Shown: positions 28,346-38,236, numbered from the stretch's first letter. The stretch: DNA of 64,000 bases from Betaproteobacteria bacterium (GCA_016720925.1 JADKJR010000016.1:1-64000), one strand, 5' to 3'. The notes: generated by a model not told the origin, from the letters alone. A program made the numbers and translations.

Positions 28346-31178
28346 ATGGTCACCGGACAGCGGATTTCGATCCGGGACAAACTGCGTCGCCTCGTTTGGC
28401 GAACGGTGGCAACCGCCCTGTCCGTAGTCGCCTCTGCCATGCTTACATTTCAGACGTGGACTTTCAGCACGACGATGATCAATCGTCTGGCGATGGTCGC
28501 CCAGATGACAGGAGCCAACATGACGGCCTCTCTCGAGTTTGGCGATGCGCGGCAGGCCAACAAGCTTCTGGGCGCGCTTCATGAGGAAAAGGATATTTCC
28601 ACGGTTGCCATCTATTCAGCCGAGCGGAGTTTCTTCGCGGGTTACGGCCAAATTGCCAAGGAAAACGGGCTCGGTTCCGCCGTTGATTCATGGGCGGAGC
28701 AAAGAATGGATGAAAATGCGCCTGCCTACCGCTTCAGAATTGATGCCATTGAATATCTGGCGCCGATTCGATTGCATCAGGAAACGGTTGGCTACGTGCA
28801 TCTTTTCGCCAGCCCGGATCGTTTTTACGTACTGCTTTTCGGCAGTGTGGTCTTGATACTCGTGGTAACCCTGGTGTCCGGATTTCTGGCGCTGTTCTGG
28901 GCAGCGCGTCTGCAACGACGCATTGTCGAACCGATCTCGCTGCTGGCGCATTCGATGCAACAAGTGAAGGCAAGTCACGATTTCAGCATTCGTGTGCAGA
29001 GCAGGGAGCAGGACGAAATCGGAGAACTGACCACAGGCTTTAACGACATGCTGATTCAACTCGAGGAGCGGGATCACGCTTTGGAGGAACGCAGTCGGCA
29101 ATTGGCCAGCAGCAACCATGATCTGGAAATGGCGGCGGTGGAGGCAAACGGGCTAAGAGCCACAGCCGAAGCGGCGAACCGCGCCAAATCCCAATTCCTC
29201 GCCAACATGAGCCACGAGATCCGCACGCCGATGAACGGGGTGCTGGGCATGACCGAGCTGCTGCTCGGCACCGAACTGAGCGAACGCCAGCGGCGCTCGC
29301 CGACACCGCGCGCCAGTCCGGCACCGCCCTGCTCAAGATCATCAACGACATCCTCGACTTCTCCAAGATCGAAGCCGGCAAGCTCGAACTGGAGCATGTC
29401 GACTTCGACCTGCGCCGCACCCTCGACGAACTGGTCGGCCTGTTCGCCGAACCGGCCCCAGGCCAAGGGGATCGAACTGATCCTGCACGTGGACGAAACC
29501 GTGCCGCCGGCGCTGCGGGGCGATTGCGGGCGGCTGCGGCAGATCCTCACCAACCTCATCACCAACGCCATCAAGTTCACCGAGCAGGGAGAAGTCGTGG
29601 TGCGCATCGGCATGGCGCCGCACGAGGGCGAGCGCGTGGTGCTGCGCTTCCAGGTCAGCGACACCGGCATCGGCATCGATGCCGACACCCAGACACGGCT
29701 GTTCAGCGCCTTTTCCCAGGCCGACAACAGCACCACGCGCAAATACGGCGGCACCGGCCTGGGGCTCGCCATCAGCAAGGAGCTGGTCGGATTGTTCGGC
29801 GGCGAAATCGGCGTGGCCAGCGAACTCGGTCACGGCGCCACGTTCTGGTTCACCGTGCCGTTTGCCACGCAACAGGACGCCACCCCGTACGCCCCGCCGC
29901 GGCCGGCCTCGCTGCATCACCTGCGGGTGCTGGTGGTCGACGACAATGCCACCAACCGGGAAATCCTCTGCAGCCAGCTCGCCGGACTGGGCCTGCGCGC
30001 CGACAGCGTCGCCGGCGGGCAGGAAGCGCTGCGCGCCCTCCTCGGGGCTGCCGGCCGCGACCCCTATCGCATTGCCATCCTCGACATGCACATGCCGGGC
30101 ATGGACGGACTGGAACTGGCGCGACTCATCCGTCGCGACCCCGCGATCAAGGATGTCGAGCTGCTGATGCTGAGCTCGGTCGGCCTCGATGTGCCCACGC
30201 CGACCCTGCATGCATTGCGCGTGCGCACCTGGCTGACCAAGCCGGTCAGCCGTTCGCAGTTGAGCGACTGCCTGATCGCCTGCACGGCCATTGACGCATC
30301 CGTATCCGGCCCGGTTGCCGCCATCTCCCATGCGGGGGCATCGGTGCCCGGCCCGCGTGCCCTGCACGTACTGGTCGCCGAAGACAACCTGGTCAATCAG
30401 GCGGTGGCCATCGAGATGCTGGCGGCGCTGGGCTGCACCTGCCGGATCGCCGCGAACGGGCGCGAGGCGCTCGACGCGATGGCGCAGGATGCCTATGACG
30501 TGGTGCTGATGGACTGCCAGATGCCGGAGATGGATGGCTTCGAAGCCACCCGGGCGCTGCGCGCGCGGGAGGCCGCCAGCGGCGCGCCGCGCTTGCGGGT
30601 GATCGCCTTGACCGCGCACGCCATGGAGGGCGACGAGGCGCAATGTATTGCCGCCGGCATGGATGGCTACCTCGCCAAGCCTTATGGTCAGCAGCAGCTG
30701 GGCGGCGATCCGAAGCCATCTCGCGCCGCAATCGGCGAATGCGGCGTCAGCTGCGACCGGCACAGCAGGCGCCGCAACGAACACGACGGCGGCAGCCAAT
30801 ATGGGCGACGAGAACGTCGTCGAGGGGCTGGACCGCCGGGTGCTTGACAGTATTCGCGCGCTGGACAAGTCGGGCGGCAACGCGGTGCTGGCGCGTCTGA
30901 TCGGGATTTACCAGAAGAGCGCACCACCGCTGGTGCAGGCGATACGGGCGGCGGCGGATGCGGGCGACGTGGCGGCGGTCAGCCGGGCGGCGCATACGCT
31001 GCGGCCGAGCAGCCTTTACGTGGGCGCAACCCGGCTGGGAAGCCTGTGCCGGGAGATCGAGGTCGCGGGCAAGGCCACGCCCCCGGCGATGTCGCTCGCC
31101 CAGGTCGCCGCGCTGGAGGCTGAGTTTCTCCAGGTTGAGCAGTGGTTGCGGGTGGAATTGGTGGGCGAGAAAGCGTAG
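28346..31178 (+). pseudogene. Hybrid sensor histidine kinase, CHASE8-like/HAMP/HisKA/HATPase/REC/REC/HPT, frameshifted
   Basis: ATG at 28346 (MVTGQRISIRDKLRRLVWRT). TM1 about residues 18-38, a CHASE8-like periplasmic segment (TGANMTASLEFGDARQANKL), TM2 about 160-190, then HAMP (about 190-245). HisKA has NMSHEIRTPMNG; HATPase has DTGIGI and GGTGLGL. Two receivers (ILDMHMPGMDG; VLMDCQMPEMDG) and an HPT domain (SRAAHTLRPSSLYVGA) follow. Frame lesions at about 29297 and 29453 compensate each other, leaving some 50 residues out of frame in an otherwise open frame; the correct text there (KIINDILDFSKIEAGKLELE) is in another frame. A third lesion near 30700 separates the HPT domain, which is readable to 31178. 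Probably signals downstream of the YfiR/TonB pair. Confidence 0.85.
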
Positions 31179-31276
31179 CAAAGCCCGCGTACGTCGCGTC
31201 GCTGCTTCGTCACCGTTTTCCCTTTATCTGCGAGGACGTCAGTATCCTGACCGGCCCATTCTTACCCGCAGGTGTG

Positions 31277-32515
31277 TTACGGTGAATTCGTCGCGCTTAC
31301 GCGTTTTACGTCGCCCGGTTCAGATAAGTGGCGCCCAGTGTTACGCGACGAGCGACCCAGGCGCGGCAGAGTCCGCGGTGGATCGATTTGCACCGCGCCT
31401 TCATTGACGTCCGCGGTAGCCACGCAATTGCGCCCATTTCGCTTGGCGGCATAAAGGCCCAGGTCCGCGGCTTTTAGCAGTTCATCCAGTCCTTTCATGG
31501 CGGCGGTCCGGGCGGCGACACCAACGCTGATGCTGCCTCGCCATTCACCCATCCCGGCCTGAACGCGAAGTGCCGCGACCTCGCGCCGGATGGATTCCGC
31601 CAGTTTCATCGCGCCTTCCAATGGTGTGCCCGCGCAGATGATCAGGAATTCATCGCCCCCCAGACGGCAGACGATATCGTCGGTGCGTACCGCGTGCTGC
31701 AATTGCGCGGATAGCGCCCGCAACACCGTATCGCCGGCATCGTGTCCGTGGGTATCGTTTATCACCTTGAAACCATCAGCGTCAATCACCATGCAAGAAA
31801 GTGGCGTTCCATTGCGCACACCCGCATCCCATTCGCGCGCAAAGCTGCGCATGGCGTAACGGCGGTTCGGCAGACCGGTGAGCGTGTCGGTATTGGCGAG
31901 TTCTTCCAGTTGCTGATTGGCGATTGTCAGCGCCTGTGTACGCTCATCGACCCGCGCTTCCAGCGTCTTGTTCAATTGCACCAAATCGTGATTGCGCTCG
32001 GAGACCTGTTGAAACAGGCCATTGAGTGCGTTCAGCAAGGTATCGGTCGCGGCATCCTTGCTTTGCGAGCCGGGCACCTGCGTATCGTCCGGACGGTTAC
32101 CCGCCTGAATCGATGCGATCTGACGCGCCATGCCCTGGTCCGTTCCCAGGATGTGATAGGCCAACCAGTGTGTGAGAAATTTCAGCAGCGATTTTGCCGC
32201 GGTACGATTGCTGGTGCCAGCACCACCATGCAACTGTGTCACTTCATCCAGAAAGCCGCGATGGCTCTGCTTGTGCTGCTCGATATAACACTTATCGAGA
32301 CCCGACGCCTTCATCAAGGCCTCTTCTTCTGCAAAGTGATATTCAGCGTAGTCAGCCAGTTCCGCAAATATGGCTTCAAGCTCAGCAGGGGAGGCATTTT
32401 CCTGCCGCATGACCAGGCTACCGAATCGATTGATGATATCGACCAGGCGATGATGCTGCTCATCGACTTCGGTGAGTCCGGTAACGAAACACGGGTTCCA
32501 GACAAACGCTTCCAT
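31277..32515 (-). CDS. Bacteriohemerythrin-GGDEF diguanylate cyclase
   Basis: 412 aa. Residues 1-140 are a bacteriohemerythrin domain with the di-iron ligands in place: DEQHHRLVDIIN, EYHFAEEEALM, EQHKQSH and HWLAYHILGTD. A linker helix (about 165-205, ending LVQLNKTLEARVDERTQAL) leads to GGDEF (about 210-370) with VIDADGFKVINDTHGHDAGD and CRLGGDEFLIICAG, plus RTDD as the inhibitory-site pattern. Related Bhr-DGC proteins (for example in Vibrio) synthesise c-di-GMP according to iron redox or O2 state. The C-terminal 45 residues are not recognised. Intact, monocistronic. Confidence 0.92.
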   Translation of the reverse strand: MEAFVWNPCFVTGLTEVDEQHHRLVDIINRFGSLVMRQENASPAELEAIFAELADYAEYHFAEEEALMKASGLDKCYIEQHKQSHRGFLDEVTQLHGGAGTSNRTAAKSLLKFLTHWLAYHILGTDQGMARQIASIQAGNRPDDTQVPGSQSKDAATDTLLNALNGLFQQVSERNHDLVQLNKTLEARVDERTQALTIANQQLEELANTDTLTGLPNRRYAMRSFAREWDAGVRNGTPLSCMVIDADGFKVINDTHGHDAGDTVLRALSAQLQHAVRTDDIVCRLGGDEFLIICAGTPLEGAMKLAESIRREVAALRVQAGMGEWRGSISVGVAARTAAMKGLDELLKAADLGLYAAKRNGRNCVATADVNEGAVQIDPPRTLPRLGRSSRNTGRHLSEPGDVKRVSATNSP

Positions 32516-32616
32516 GAATTTCCGCCTATGAACAGGCTGCGGTGATGGATGAACGACGCGTCCGGAACCCGCTATCCGCGTTCATTGGAATGGTGAAACC
32601 GGCGCAACCAACATCG

Positions 32617-32643
32617 TTATCGACGGGTAGGCAGAAATACTGA
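32617..32643 (-). promoter_or_regulatory. Possible sigma-28 promoter for the hemerythrin-GGDEF gene
   Basis: The minus strand reads TCAGTATT, 11 bases, GTCGATAA: -10 7/8, -35 4/8, about 100 bases before the start codon. Confidence 0.35.
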
Positions 32644-32686
32644 GCCCAATGGGGCCGGTGAAGCGAGAGCATGAAAAAAAATAGGC

Positions 32687-32752
32687 AAACACAAGCACTG
32701 GCGGGGATTTCGAGGCATTTTGCCGCCGAAAGGCGCGCCAGTGCTTGTGTTT
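32687..32752. repeat. Palindromic intergenic element, copy E
   Basis: Perfect 17-bp arms AAACACAAGCACTGGCG (32687-32703) and CGCCAGTGCTTGTGTTT (32736-32752). The core is forward with respect to the minus-strand response regulator ending at 32981. Confidence 0.9.
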
Positions 32753-32786
32753 CGCTACTGGCTACTTCTGTTAACCTCCTCCCCGT

Positions 32787-32812
32787 TCGCCCTGAGGTAT
32801 CGAAGGGCTTTC
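32787..32812. repeat. GTTCGCCCTGAG-TCGAAGG intergenic repeat
   Basis: CGTTCGCCCTGAGGTATCGAAGG, a half unit of the inverted pair found complete at 52863-52918. Repeats of this look are widespread in proteobacterial intergenic DNA. Confidence 0.6.
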
Positions 32813-32905
32813 CAGACATAGAGGAATCAATGGCTTGCGTTGAGTGTGCCGATACCTCAGCACGATCGCGCGAGCAATTGGAAGTTTCTTATCGGCGCCG
32901 CAGTC

Positions 32906-32947
32906 TGTAGATACAAGGGTGGGCAAAGCGTAGCGTGCCCGCCCTAC
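32906..32947. repeat. GTAGGGTGGGCAAAGCGCAGC-type repeat
   Basis: GGGTGGGCAAAGCG followed by TAGCGTGCCCGCCC forms an imperfect hairpin flanked by TGTAG and CTACA. The same unit occurs at 46711-46741 and 56056-56091. Confidence 0.65.
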
Positions 32948-32980
32948 ACGCGACAAGAAGGTGCAGCGGCCAGACCCTGC

Positions 32981-33613
32981 CTATTCCACCAGGCCGTGCT
33001 TCAGCGCGTAATGCGTCAATTCCGCATTGTTGGTCAGGCCCATTTTTTCGAGGATGCGGGCGCGATAGACGCTCACGGTCTTTGGTGACAATGCCAGCGT
33101 CACGGCGATATCGGCAAGCCGTTGTCCGGAGGCCATCAGGCACAGGGTCTGGAATTCGCGGTCCGACAGTTTTGTGTGAGGCAGTTCCTCAGTATCGCGG
33201 GCGAGGTTGTCCGCCAGTGACTGGGCGATTTCCGGCGTGATGAATTTTCGACCCGCCATGATCTGCGCGACGGCATCCAGCAACTGCTCGGGCGCGCTGG
33301 CCTTGTTCAGGTAACCATAGGCGCCGGCCTTGAGGGCGCGTACCGCATATTGATCTTCCGGATACATCGACAACATCAGCACCTTGAGGCGCGGATTTTC
33401 CTCGCGCAACGCCTTCAGGATATCGATGCCGTTCTTGCCGGGCAGGTTGACGTCGAGCAGCAGCACGTCGATTGCCACGGTGCGCATCTTGCCGCGCAAC
33501 TCGTTGTAATCCTGCGCCTCGCCGACCACCTCGATGCCGTCGCCGTCGGTGAGGATGTCGCGTATGCCGCGCCGCAGAATGGCGTGATCATCGACAATAA
33601 ATACGCGGATCAT
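32981..33613 (-). CDS. NarL/FixJ-family response regulator
   Basis: 210 aa. Receiver (1-120) with VFIVDDH, the acceptor Asp in VLLLDVNLPGKNG, and KA in the lysine loop (GYLNKASAPEQLL). LuxR-type helix-turn-helix (145-208): LSDREFQTLCLMASGQRLAD, then LSPKTVSVYRARILEKMGL. Its ATG overlaps the stop of the upstream kinase-like gene (ATGA), so they form a pair. Targets unknown. Confidence 0.92.
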   Translation of the reverse strand: MIRVFIVDDHAILRRGIRDILTDGDGIEVVGEAQDYNELRGKMRTVAIDVLLLDVNLPGKNGIDILKALREENPRLKVLMLSMYPEDQYAVRALKAGAYGYLNKASAPEQLLDAVAQIMAGRKFITPEIAQSLADNLARDTEELPHTKLSDREFQTLCLMASGQRLADIAVTLALSPKTVSVYRARILEKMGLTNNAELTHYALKHGLVE

Positions 33614-34731
33614 GCCTTGCTCCCGGCAAACGTTTCGCGGAACCGCGGCAGCGACAGCAGCAACGTGGTCCCCTGCCCCGGCGCGCTGGAAATATCCAGT
33701 GAACCTTGCAGGTTGCGCGCGCGCTCATGCATTCTGGTCAGGCCAAACGCCGGTTTGGCCTCTTCCGACAGGATCAAGCCACTGCCGTTATCGGTGACCT
33801 CAAGGTGAATATGATCATTGTCGGCAAACAAATGCACGTCAACCCGCGTCGCACCGGAATGCCGGACGACATTGCTGAGGGCTTCCTGACATATGCGGTA
33901 GATGCCGATACTGGCGTTGGAATCGGGCATTTCTTCACGATTGGCATCGAAACGCGTTTCAATCCCGGTGCGTTGCGCAAACTGGGCGCAAAGCCATTCG
34001 ACGGCGGGAACGATGCCTTGATCGAGAACCGCGGGCCGCAAGTCATCCACCATGCGTTGCGTCGTCATTGTCGCGTTTTCAACAAGCTTGATCGCGCCCG
34101 CCAATCGATCCCTGGCCTCGGGCGCCAAAGGTACACGTCGCTGCAGCCACGCAAGTTCAAACTTGAGGGCCGTCATTGAGCTGCCGATTTCTTCGCCAAT
34201 TTCCGCCGCAACCGCGGCGCGCTCGGTGTCCTTGACGGCTTCAAGGTAGCCGGCCAATTCTCGCAGCCGCGCTTCAGATGATCGCAATGCCGCTTCGGCG
34301 GCCGCCCGTTCGCGGCGAACAGCCGCCGCCTCGAGGCTGCGCCGCAACGCCGGTGCGAGCCGCTTGAGGCGGTGCTTGATGACGTAATCGTCGGCGCCGG
34401 CGAGCAACGCCTCGACCGCCATCTCCTCGCCGGCATCCCCCGATACCACCAGGAACGGCAGGTCCAGCCCGGTCTCGCGCAGCACCTGCAAGGCGCCAGC
34501 GGACGAGAAACGCGGAAGGTTGCGATCGGCGATGACCGCATCCCAAACCCCATCGGAGAGCGCGGCGCGCATTGGCCCGGCCTCCTCGACGCGCAATCCC
34601 GACAACACAACGCCGTCGCGGGCAAGGGTCATCAACATCAGTTCGTAATCGGCTTCCGAATCCTCAACAAACAGTACGCGAATTGGCGTTGGCGCGGGAG
34701 AAGACGGGGATGCAGTTGAGGATACAGCCAT
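33610..34731 (-). CDS. REC-HisKA_3/HATPase histidine-kinase-like protein lacking the phosphoacceptor His
   Basis: About 373 aa from the ATG at 34731 (a TTG at 34749 is the alternative). N-terminal receiver (17-135, VLFVEDSEADYE and VIADRNLP), coiled linker, then a HisKA_3-like helix pair and a HATPase domain with EALSNVVRHSGATRVDVHLF (N-box) and VTDNGSGL (G1). Where NarX-type kinases have LHDSLAQ, this protein reads IGEEIGS (codons GAA ATT GGC GAA GAA): His is Gly and the phosphatase Gln is Ser. It may be a pseudokinase or act only through its receiver. Overlaps the downstream regulator by four bases. No membrane segment. Confidence 0.88.
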   Translation of the reverse strand: MAVSSTASPSSPAPTPIRVLFVEDSEADYELMLMTLARDGVVLSGLRVEEAGPMRAALSDGVWDAVIADRNLPRFSSAGALQVLRETGLDLPFLVVSGDAGEEMAVEALLAGADDYVIKHRLKRLAPALRRSLEAAAVRRERAAAEAALRSSEARLRELAGYLEAVKDTERAAVAAEIGEEIGSSMTALKFELAWLQRRVPLAPEARDRLAGAIKLVENATMTTQRMVDDLRPAVLDQGIVPAVEWLCAQFAQRTGIETRFDANREEMPDSNASIGIYRICQEALSNVVRHSGATRVDVHLFADNDHIHLEVTDNGSGLILSEEAKPAFGLTRMHERARNLQGSLDISSAPGQGTTLLLSLPRFRETFAGSKA

Positions 34732-35229
34732 CAATTGACCAAGCACCAAGGATGAGGGAAATGGGGAGTTTTCGTGCCGCTTTTCCCATTATCGCCCAAA
34801 CACCCGCTACGGATAATGAGGAATCGAGAATAAGCCACGGTTTGCGCCGTCTCCAGGGACGGCCCACCACAGGGACCAACGATCGCCATGACCCCGCACG
34901 GCCTGCCCGTCGCATGTACTTCGCCACCATTGATGGTCAGCGAAAGAATTGACCGCGCAAACAACATCTCACGAACGCGACGTTCGCCCGCCCCAACGAT
35001 CTGCAAACCCCTGAAACGCCTGAAACGCCTTGTCCCGGCGCGGGTTTCGCTAAAGATTCGCCTCCATCTGCCGCAAACACCTTTGACGTACAGGACTTTG
35101 GCGATCCCGGTTCTGGCGGCACGCGTGCTGGTGTGCGCGGCCATCACCGGATCGGCACAGGCGGCAACAGACATCCGGACCATCGAACGCTTCATCAGAG
35201 CGGGCAGCACTCTCACAAGGACTTCAGCG
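34732..35229. other. Intergenic region between the divergent kinase-like gene and cheY
   Basis: 498 bases. It must hold promoters for both directions, but I see no convincing consensus box or repeat. A frame open from 34888 into cheY has no recognisable protein content. Confidence 0.5.
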
Positions 35230-35592
35230 ATGTATTCAATACTTACCGTGGACGATTCCGCATCGATGCGGCAGATGGTCGCCTTTACGTTAAAGAGCGC
35301 CGGCTTCAATGTGCTGGAAGCCGCCGACGGCCAGGAGGGCCTGGAGCAGGCCCGCAAGACCAGCGTCAACCTGCTGCTGGTCGACCAGAACATGCCGCGC
35401 ATGGATGGCATCTCGCTGGTCCGGGCATTGCGCAGCCTGCCGCAGTACAAGACCACGCCCATCCTGATGCTGACCACCGAATCCTCCGACGCTATGAAGG
35501 CGGCCGGCCGGGCGGCCGGGGCAACGGGCTGGCTGGTCAAGCCCTTCGATCCCGCGCGCCTGATCGAAGTCGTCAAGAAGGTCATCCGCTAA
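35230..35592 (+). CDS. cheY: Chemotaxis response regulator CheY
   Basis: 120 aa single receiver. The ATG at 35230 (MYSILTVDDSASMRQMVAFT) was chosen for family length and the AAGGA nine bases upstream. Acidic pocket DD, acceptor Asp in LLLVDQNMPRMDG, Thr in MLTTES and Lys in LVKPFDP are all present. Takes phosphate from CheA and binds the motor switch. First gene of the chemotaxis run, 58 bases before cheA. Confidence 0.9.
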   Translation: MYSILTVDDSASMRQMVAFTLKSAGFNVLEAADGQEGLEQARKTSVNLLLVDQNMPRMDGISLVRALRSLPQYKTTPILMLTTESSDAMKAAGRAAGATGWLVKPFDPARLIEVVKKVIR

Positions 35593-35650
35593 AACACACG
35601 CGCCCGATTCATGCCGCGCGACTAATTCACCAATCAGAAATGGCCCAATC

Positions 35651-37960
35651 ATGAGCAAATCCGGTACTCCCGCCAGTCAGTCATCAGCAGGTGACTTCGA
35701 CCTGACGCAGTTCTACCAGGTGTTCTTCGAAGAGGCCGCTGAAAACCTCGCATCGATGGAAAACATGCTGCTCGCGATCGATGTCGACGATCCGGTGGAG
35801 GAAGACCTGCACGCCATTTTCCGCGCGGCGCACTCCATCAAAGGCGGCGCGGCGACTTTCGGCTTTCAGGATGTCGCGGAACTCACGCACGAACTTGAAA
35901 CGATGCTCGACCGCGTCCGCAAACACGAAATTCCATTGACCACCGAAATTGTCGACACCCTGCTCGAAGCGGGTGACGTCCTCAAGGCCCAACTCGCCCG
36001 GCATCAGGCAGGCGACACCGGCGAGGTGGGCGATATATCAGAACCTGCTGGCGACCGTGCGCAGACTTGCCGTCGGCGCCACCGAAACCGCGAGCTCCGT
36101 CGAAGTTGTCATGGCAACCGTTTCGGCAAAGCCTGCCAATGCCTCCAGCATCGCAGCGCCTGGCAACACGGCAAAACCCACTGACGGCACCTACCTCTAC
36201 GACATGGAGATCGGCCCGCTGGACGATGAGAGCATCTTCGACAGCATCGTCGAATTGTTTTCCGAGATCCCCAATCTCGGCAACATTACGCCACACGAAA
36301 CGCCGATCACCGCCGCCGACACGCTGGAAGTTACGGCACCCACCAAGTCTGGCAAAGGTACGAAAGGCGCAAAAGCCACCAAGGGAGCCAAGGCGGCCAA
36401 GGACACCAAGGCCGCCAAAGTTGAGCCCCTCACCTACTCGCGCCGCTACCGGGTCGTCACCACGACACCGGAAAACGAGTTGTGTGATCTTTTCAGTTTC
36501 CATGTGAGCCGCGACCAAGTGCGGTTCACCGTTGTAGTAACGTCCGAAGCGTACGGGGCCCACGCGCAAGATATGCGCGGGGACCGTCCGCCGATGGACA
36601 CCCCATCCAGCGATCCCGGCTACGGCATTTTTGACGAAGCGGATATACAAGCGGTAACCATTGATACCGCCACGACCACAACCACCGCCACCACACCAAT
36701 CGAAATCGCCAAACCCGCGCCAAAAGTGCGCGCGGAGCACGCGCCCGCCGCCGGCGCGGATGCCTCGACGTTGCGCGTCTCGGTCGAAAAAGTCGACCAA
36801 CTCATCAATCTGGTCGGTGAACTCGTGATTACGCAAGCGATGCTATCCAACCGCGGACGCACCATCGACCCGATCATCCACGAAGGCATCCTCTCCGGCT
36901 TTGCCGACCTGGAACGCAACACCCGCTCCCTGCAGGACGCCGTGATGTCGATCCGCATGATCCCCATGGCCGTTGTATTCAATCGCTTCCCGCGCATGCT
37001 GCGCGACCTGGCCGCCAAACTGGGCAAGGAAATAGACCTGAAGACGACCGGTGAAGCCACCGAACTCGACAAGGGCCTCATCGAAAAAATCACCGACCCG
37101 CTCAATCACCTGATCCGCAACTCGGTCGATCACGGCATTGAATCGCCCGAGAAACGCATTGCCGCCGGCAAATCACCACGCGGCACCATTTTCCTGTCCG
37201 CGTCGCATCAGGGCGGCAGCATCGTAATTGAAGTTCGCGACGACGGCGCCGGCCTCAATCGCGAAAAAATTCTCGCCAAGGCGAAAAAACAGGGCCTCGC
37301 CGTCACCGATGACATGCCCGACAAGGACGTCTGGCAGCTCATCTGGGCACCGGGATTTTCCACCGCCGAACAAGTCACCGACGTTTCCGGCCGTGGCGTT
37401 GGCATGGATGTGGTGACCAAAAGCATCAACGCACTCGGCGGCACCGCCGAAGTCGATTCCGCCGAAGGATATGGCACGCGCGTATCGATCCGCCTGCCGC
37501 TCACGCTCGCCATCATGGATGGCATGTCGGTTGCCGTGAATGGCGACACTACATCATTCCACTCGCCAACGTCGTCGAGTCACTTCAGGTGGCCGACGGC
37601 ATGCTGCGCACCGTGGTCGGCCAAGGCCGCGTGGTGGAAGTGCGCACCGATTACTTGCCGGTGGTGGCCCTGCATGAAGTCTTCCGTGCGCCGCCGCCCA
37701 AGAAGGACTCGGCCAGCAAGATCCTCGTCATCATCGAATTCGAAGGCGCAAAGACCGCGCTGATGGTCGATCAACTGATTGGCCAGTATCAGGTGGTGGT
37801 GAAAAACCTCGAAGCCAATTACCGCAAGGTACCCGGCGTATCCGGCGCCACCATCATGGGGGACGGGCGGGTCGCCCTGATCCTCGATGTCGCCCATGTC
37901 GTCATCGCTGGTAGCAGCGCCGGTCCGAACCCAGCGCGCTCCAAACAACTTAGCCACTGA
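35651..37960 (+). pseudogene. cheA: Chemotaxis histidine kinase CheA, two frameshifts
   Basis: P1 HPT (residues 15-115) with the phosphorylated His in IFRAAHSIKGGAATFGF. The frame shifts near 36030; the next frame reads YQNLLATVRRLAVGATETAS and continues through a Lys/Ala/Thr-rich low-complexity stretch (36340-36420), a P2-like domain, P3 (VEKVDQLINLVGELVITQAM), the P4 ATPase (HLIRNSVDHGIE, VRDDGAGL, GRGVGMDVV) and the start of P5. A second shift near 37550 moves the CheW-like P5 (ANVVESLQVADGMLRTVVGQ to 37960) into another frame. Corrected length would be about 770 aa. All key residues survive in their frames, so this may be sequence error rather than loss. Confidence 0.9.
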
Positions 37961-37978
37961 TCCGAAGGAGAAACTTGA

Positions 37979-38236
37979 ATGCAACCGCAAACGCAAACAC
38001 AGCACCAGGCGCAGGTGAGCGCCGCACCTGCCCCGCAGAACAACGAATTCCTGACCTTCAAACTCGGCGCCGAGGAATAGGAACAAATCCGGCCCGCACC
38101 CGAATTCGGCGCGGCACTCGATACCGAATACATCACCGGCCTGGGCACGGTGGACAAACGCATGCTGATCCTGATGGACATCGAGAAACTGATGACGGGG
38201 CAGGACATGGCGCTGGTGGACGCGTCAATTCATTGA
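37979..38236 (+). pseudogene. cheW: CheW coupling protein, internally deleted copy
   Basis: ATG at 37979 with AAGGAG upstream. The start reads NNEFLTFKLGAEE, then TAG, then continues in the same frame EQIRPAPEFGAALDTEYITG and ends LMTGQDMALVDASIH. Compared with the intact cheW at 41476, roughly 85 codons (from EYGVEILKVQEIR to ITLSP) are missing, exactly at the TAG. The remaining ends are very similar to that paralogue. As written it cannot make a functional CheW; a collapsed repeat in assembly is an alternative. Confidence 0.88.

Larger units (their letters stand above)
32516..32980. other. Repeat-rich intergenic region between the hemerythrin-GGDEF gene and the NarL-type regulator
   Basis: 465 bases with three repeat types: palindromic copy E (32687-32752), a GTTCGCCCTGAG-TCGAAGG unit (32787-32812) and a GGGTGGGCAAAGCG unit (about 32906-32947). 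A weak sigma-28-like site for the hemerythrin-GGDEF gene is at 32617-32643. No gene seen. Confidence 0.6.

Noticed and set aside
34888..35229. N-terminal extension of the cheY frame, with an apparent hydrophobic segment
   Set aside because: CheY proteins are single receivers of about 120-130 aa, and the ATG at 35230 has a ribosome site; the extension has no recognisable content.
36340..36420. Lys/Ala/Gly/Thr repeat inside cheA as a sign of foreign insertion
   Set aside because: Low-complexity linkers between P1 and P2/P3 are common in CheA; the frame is maintained across it.
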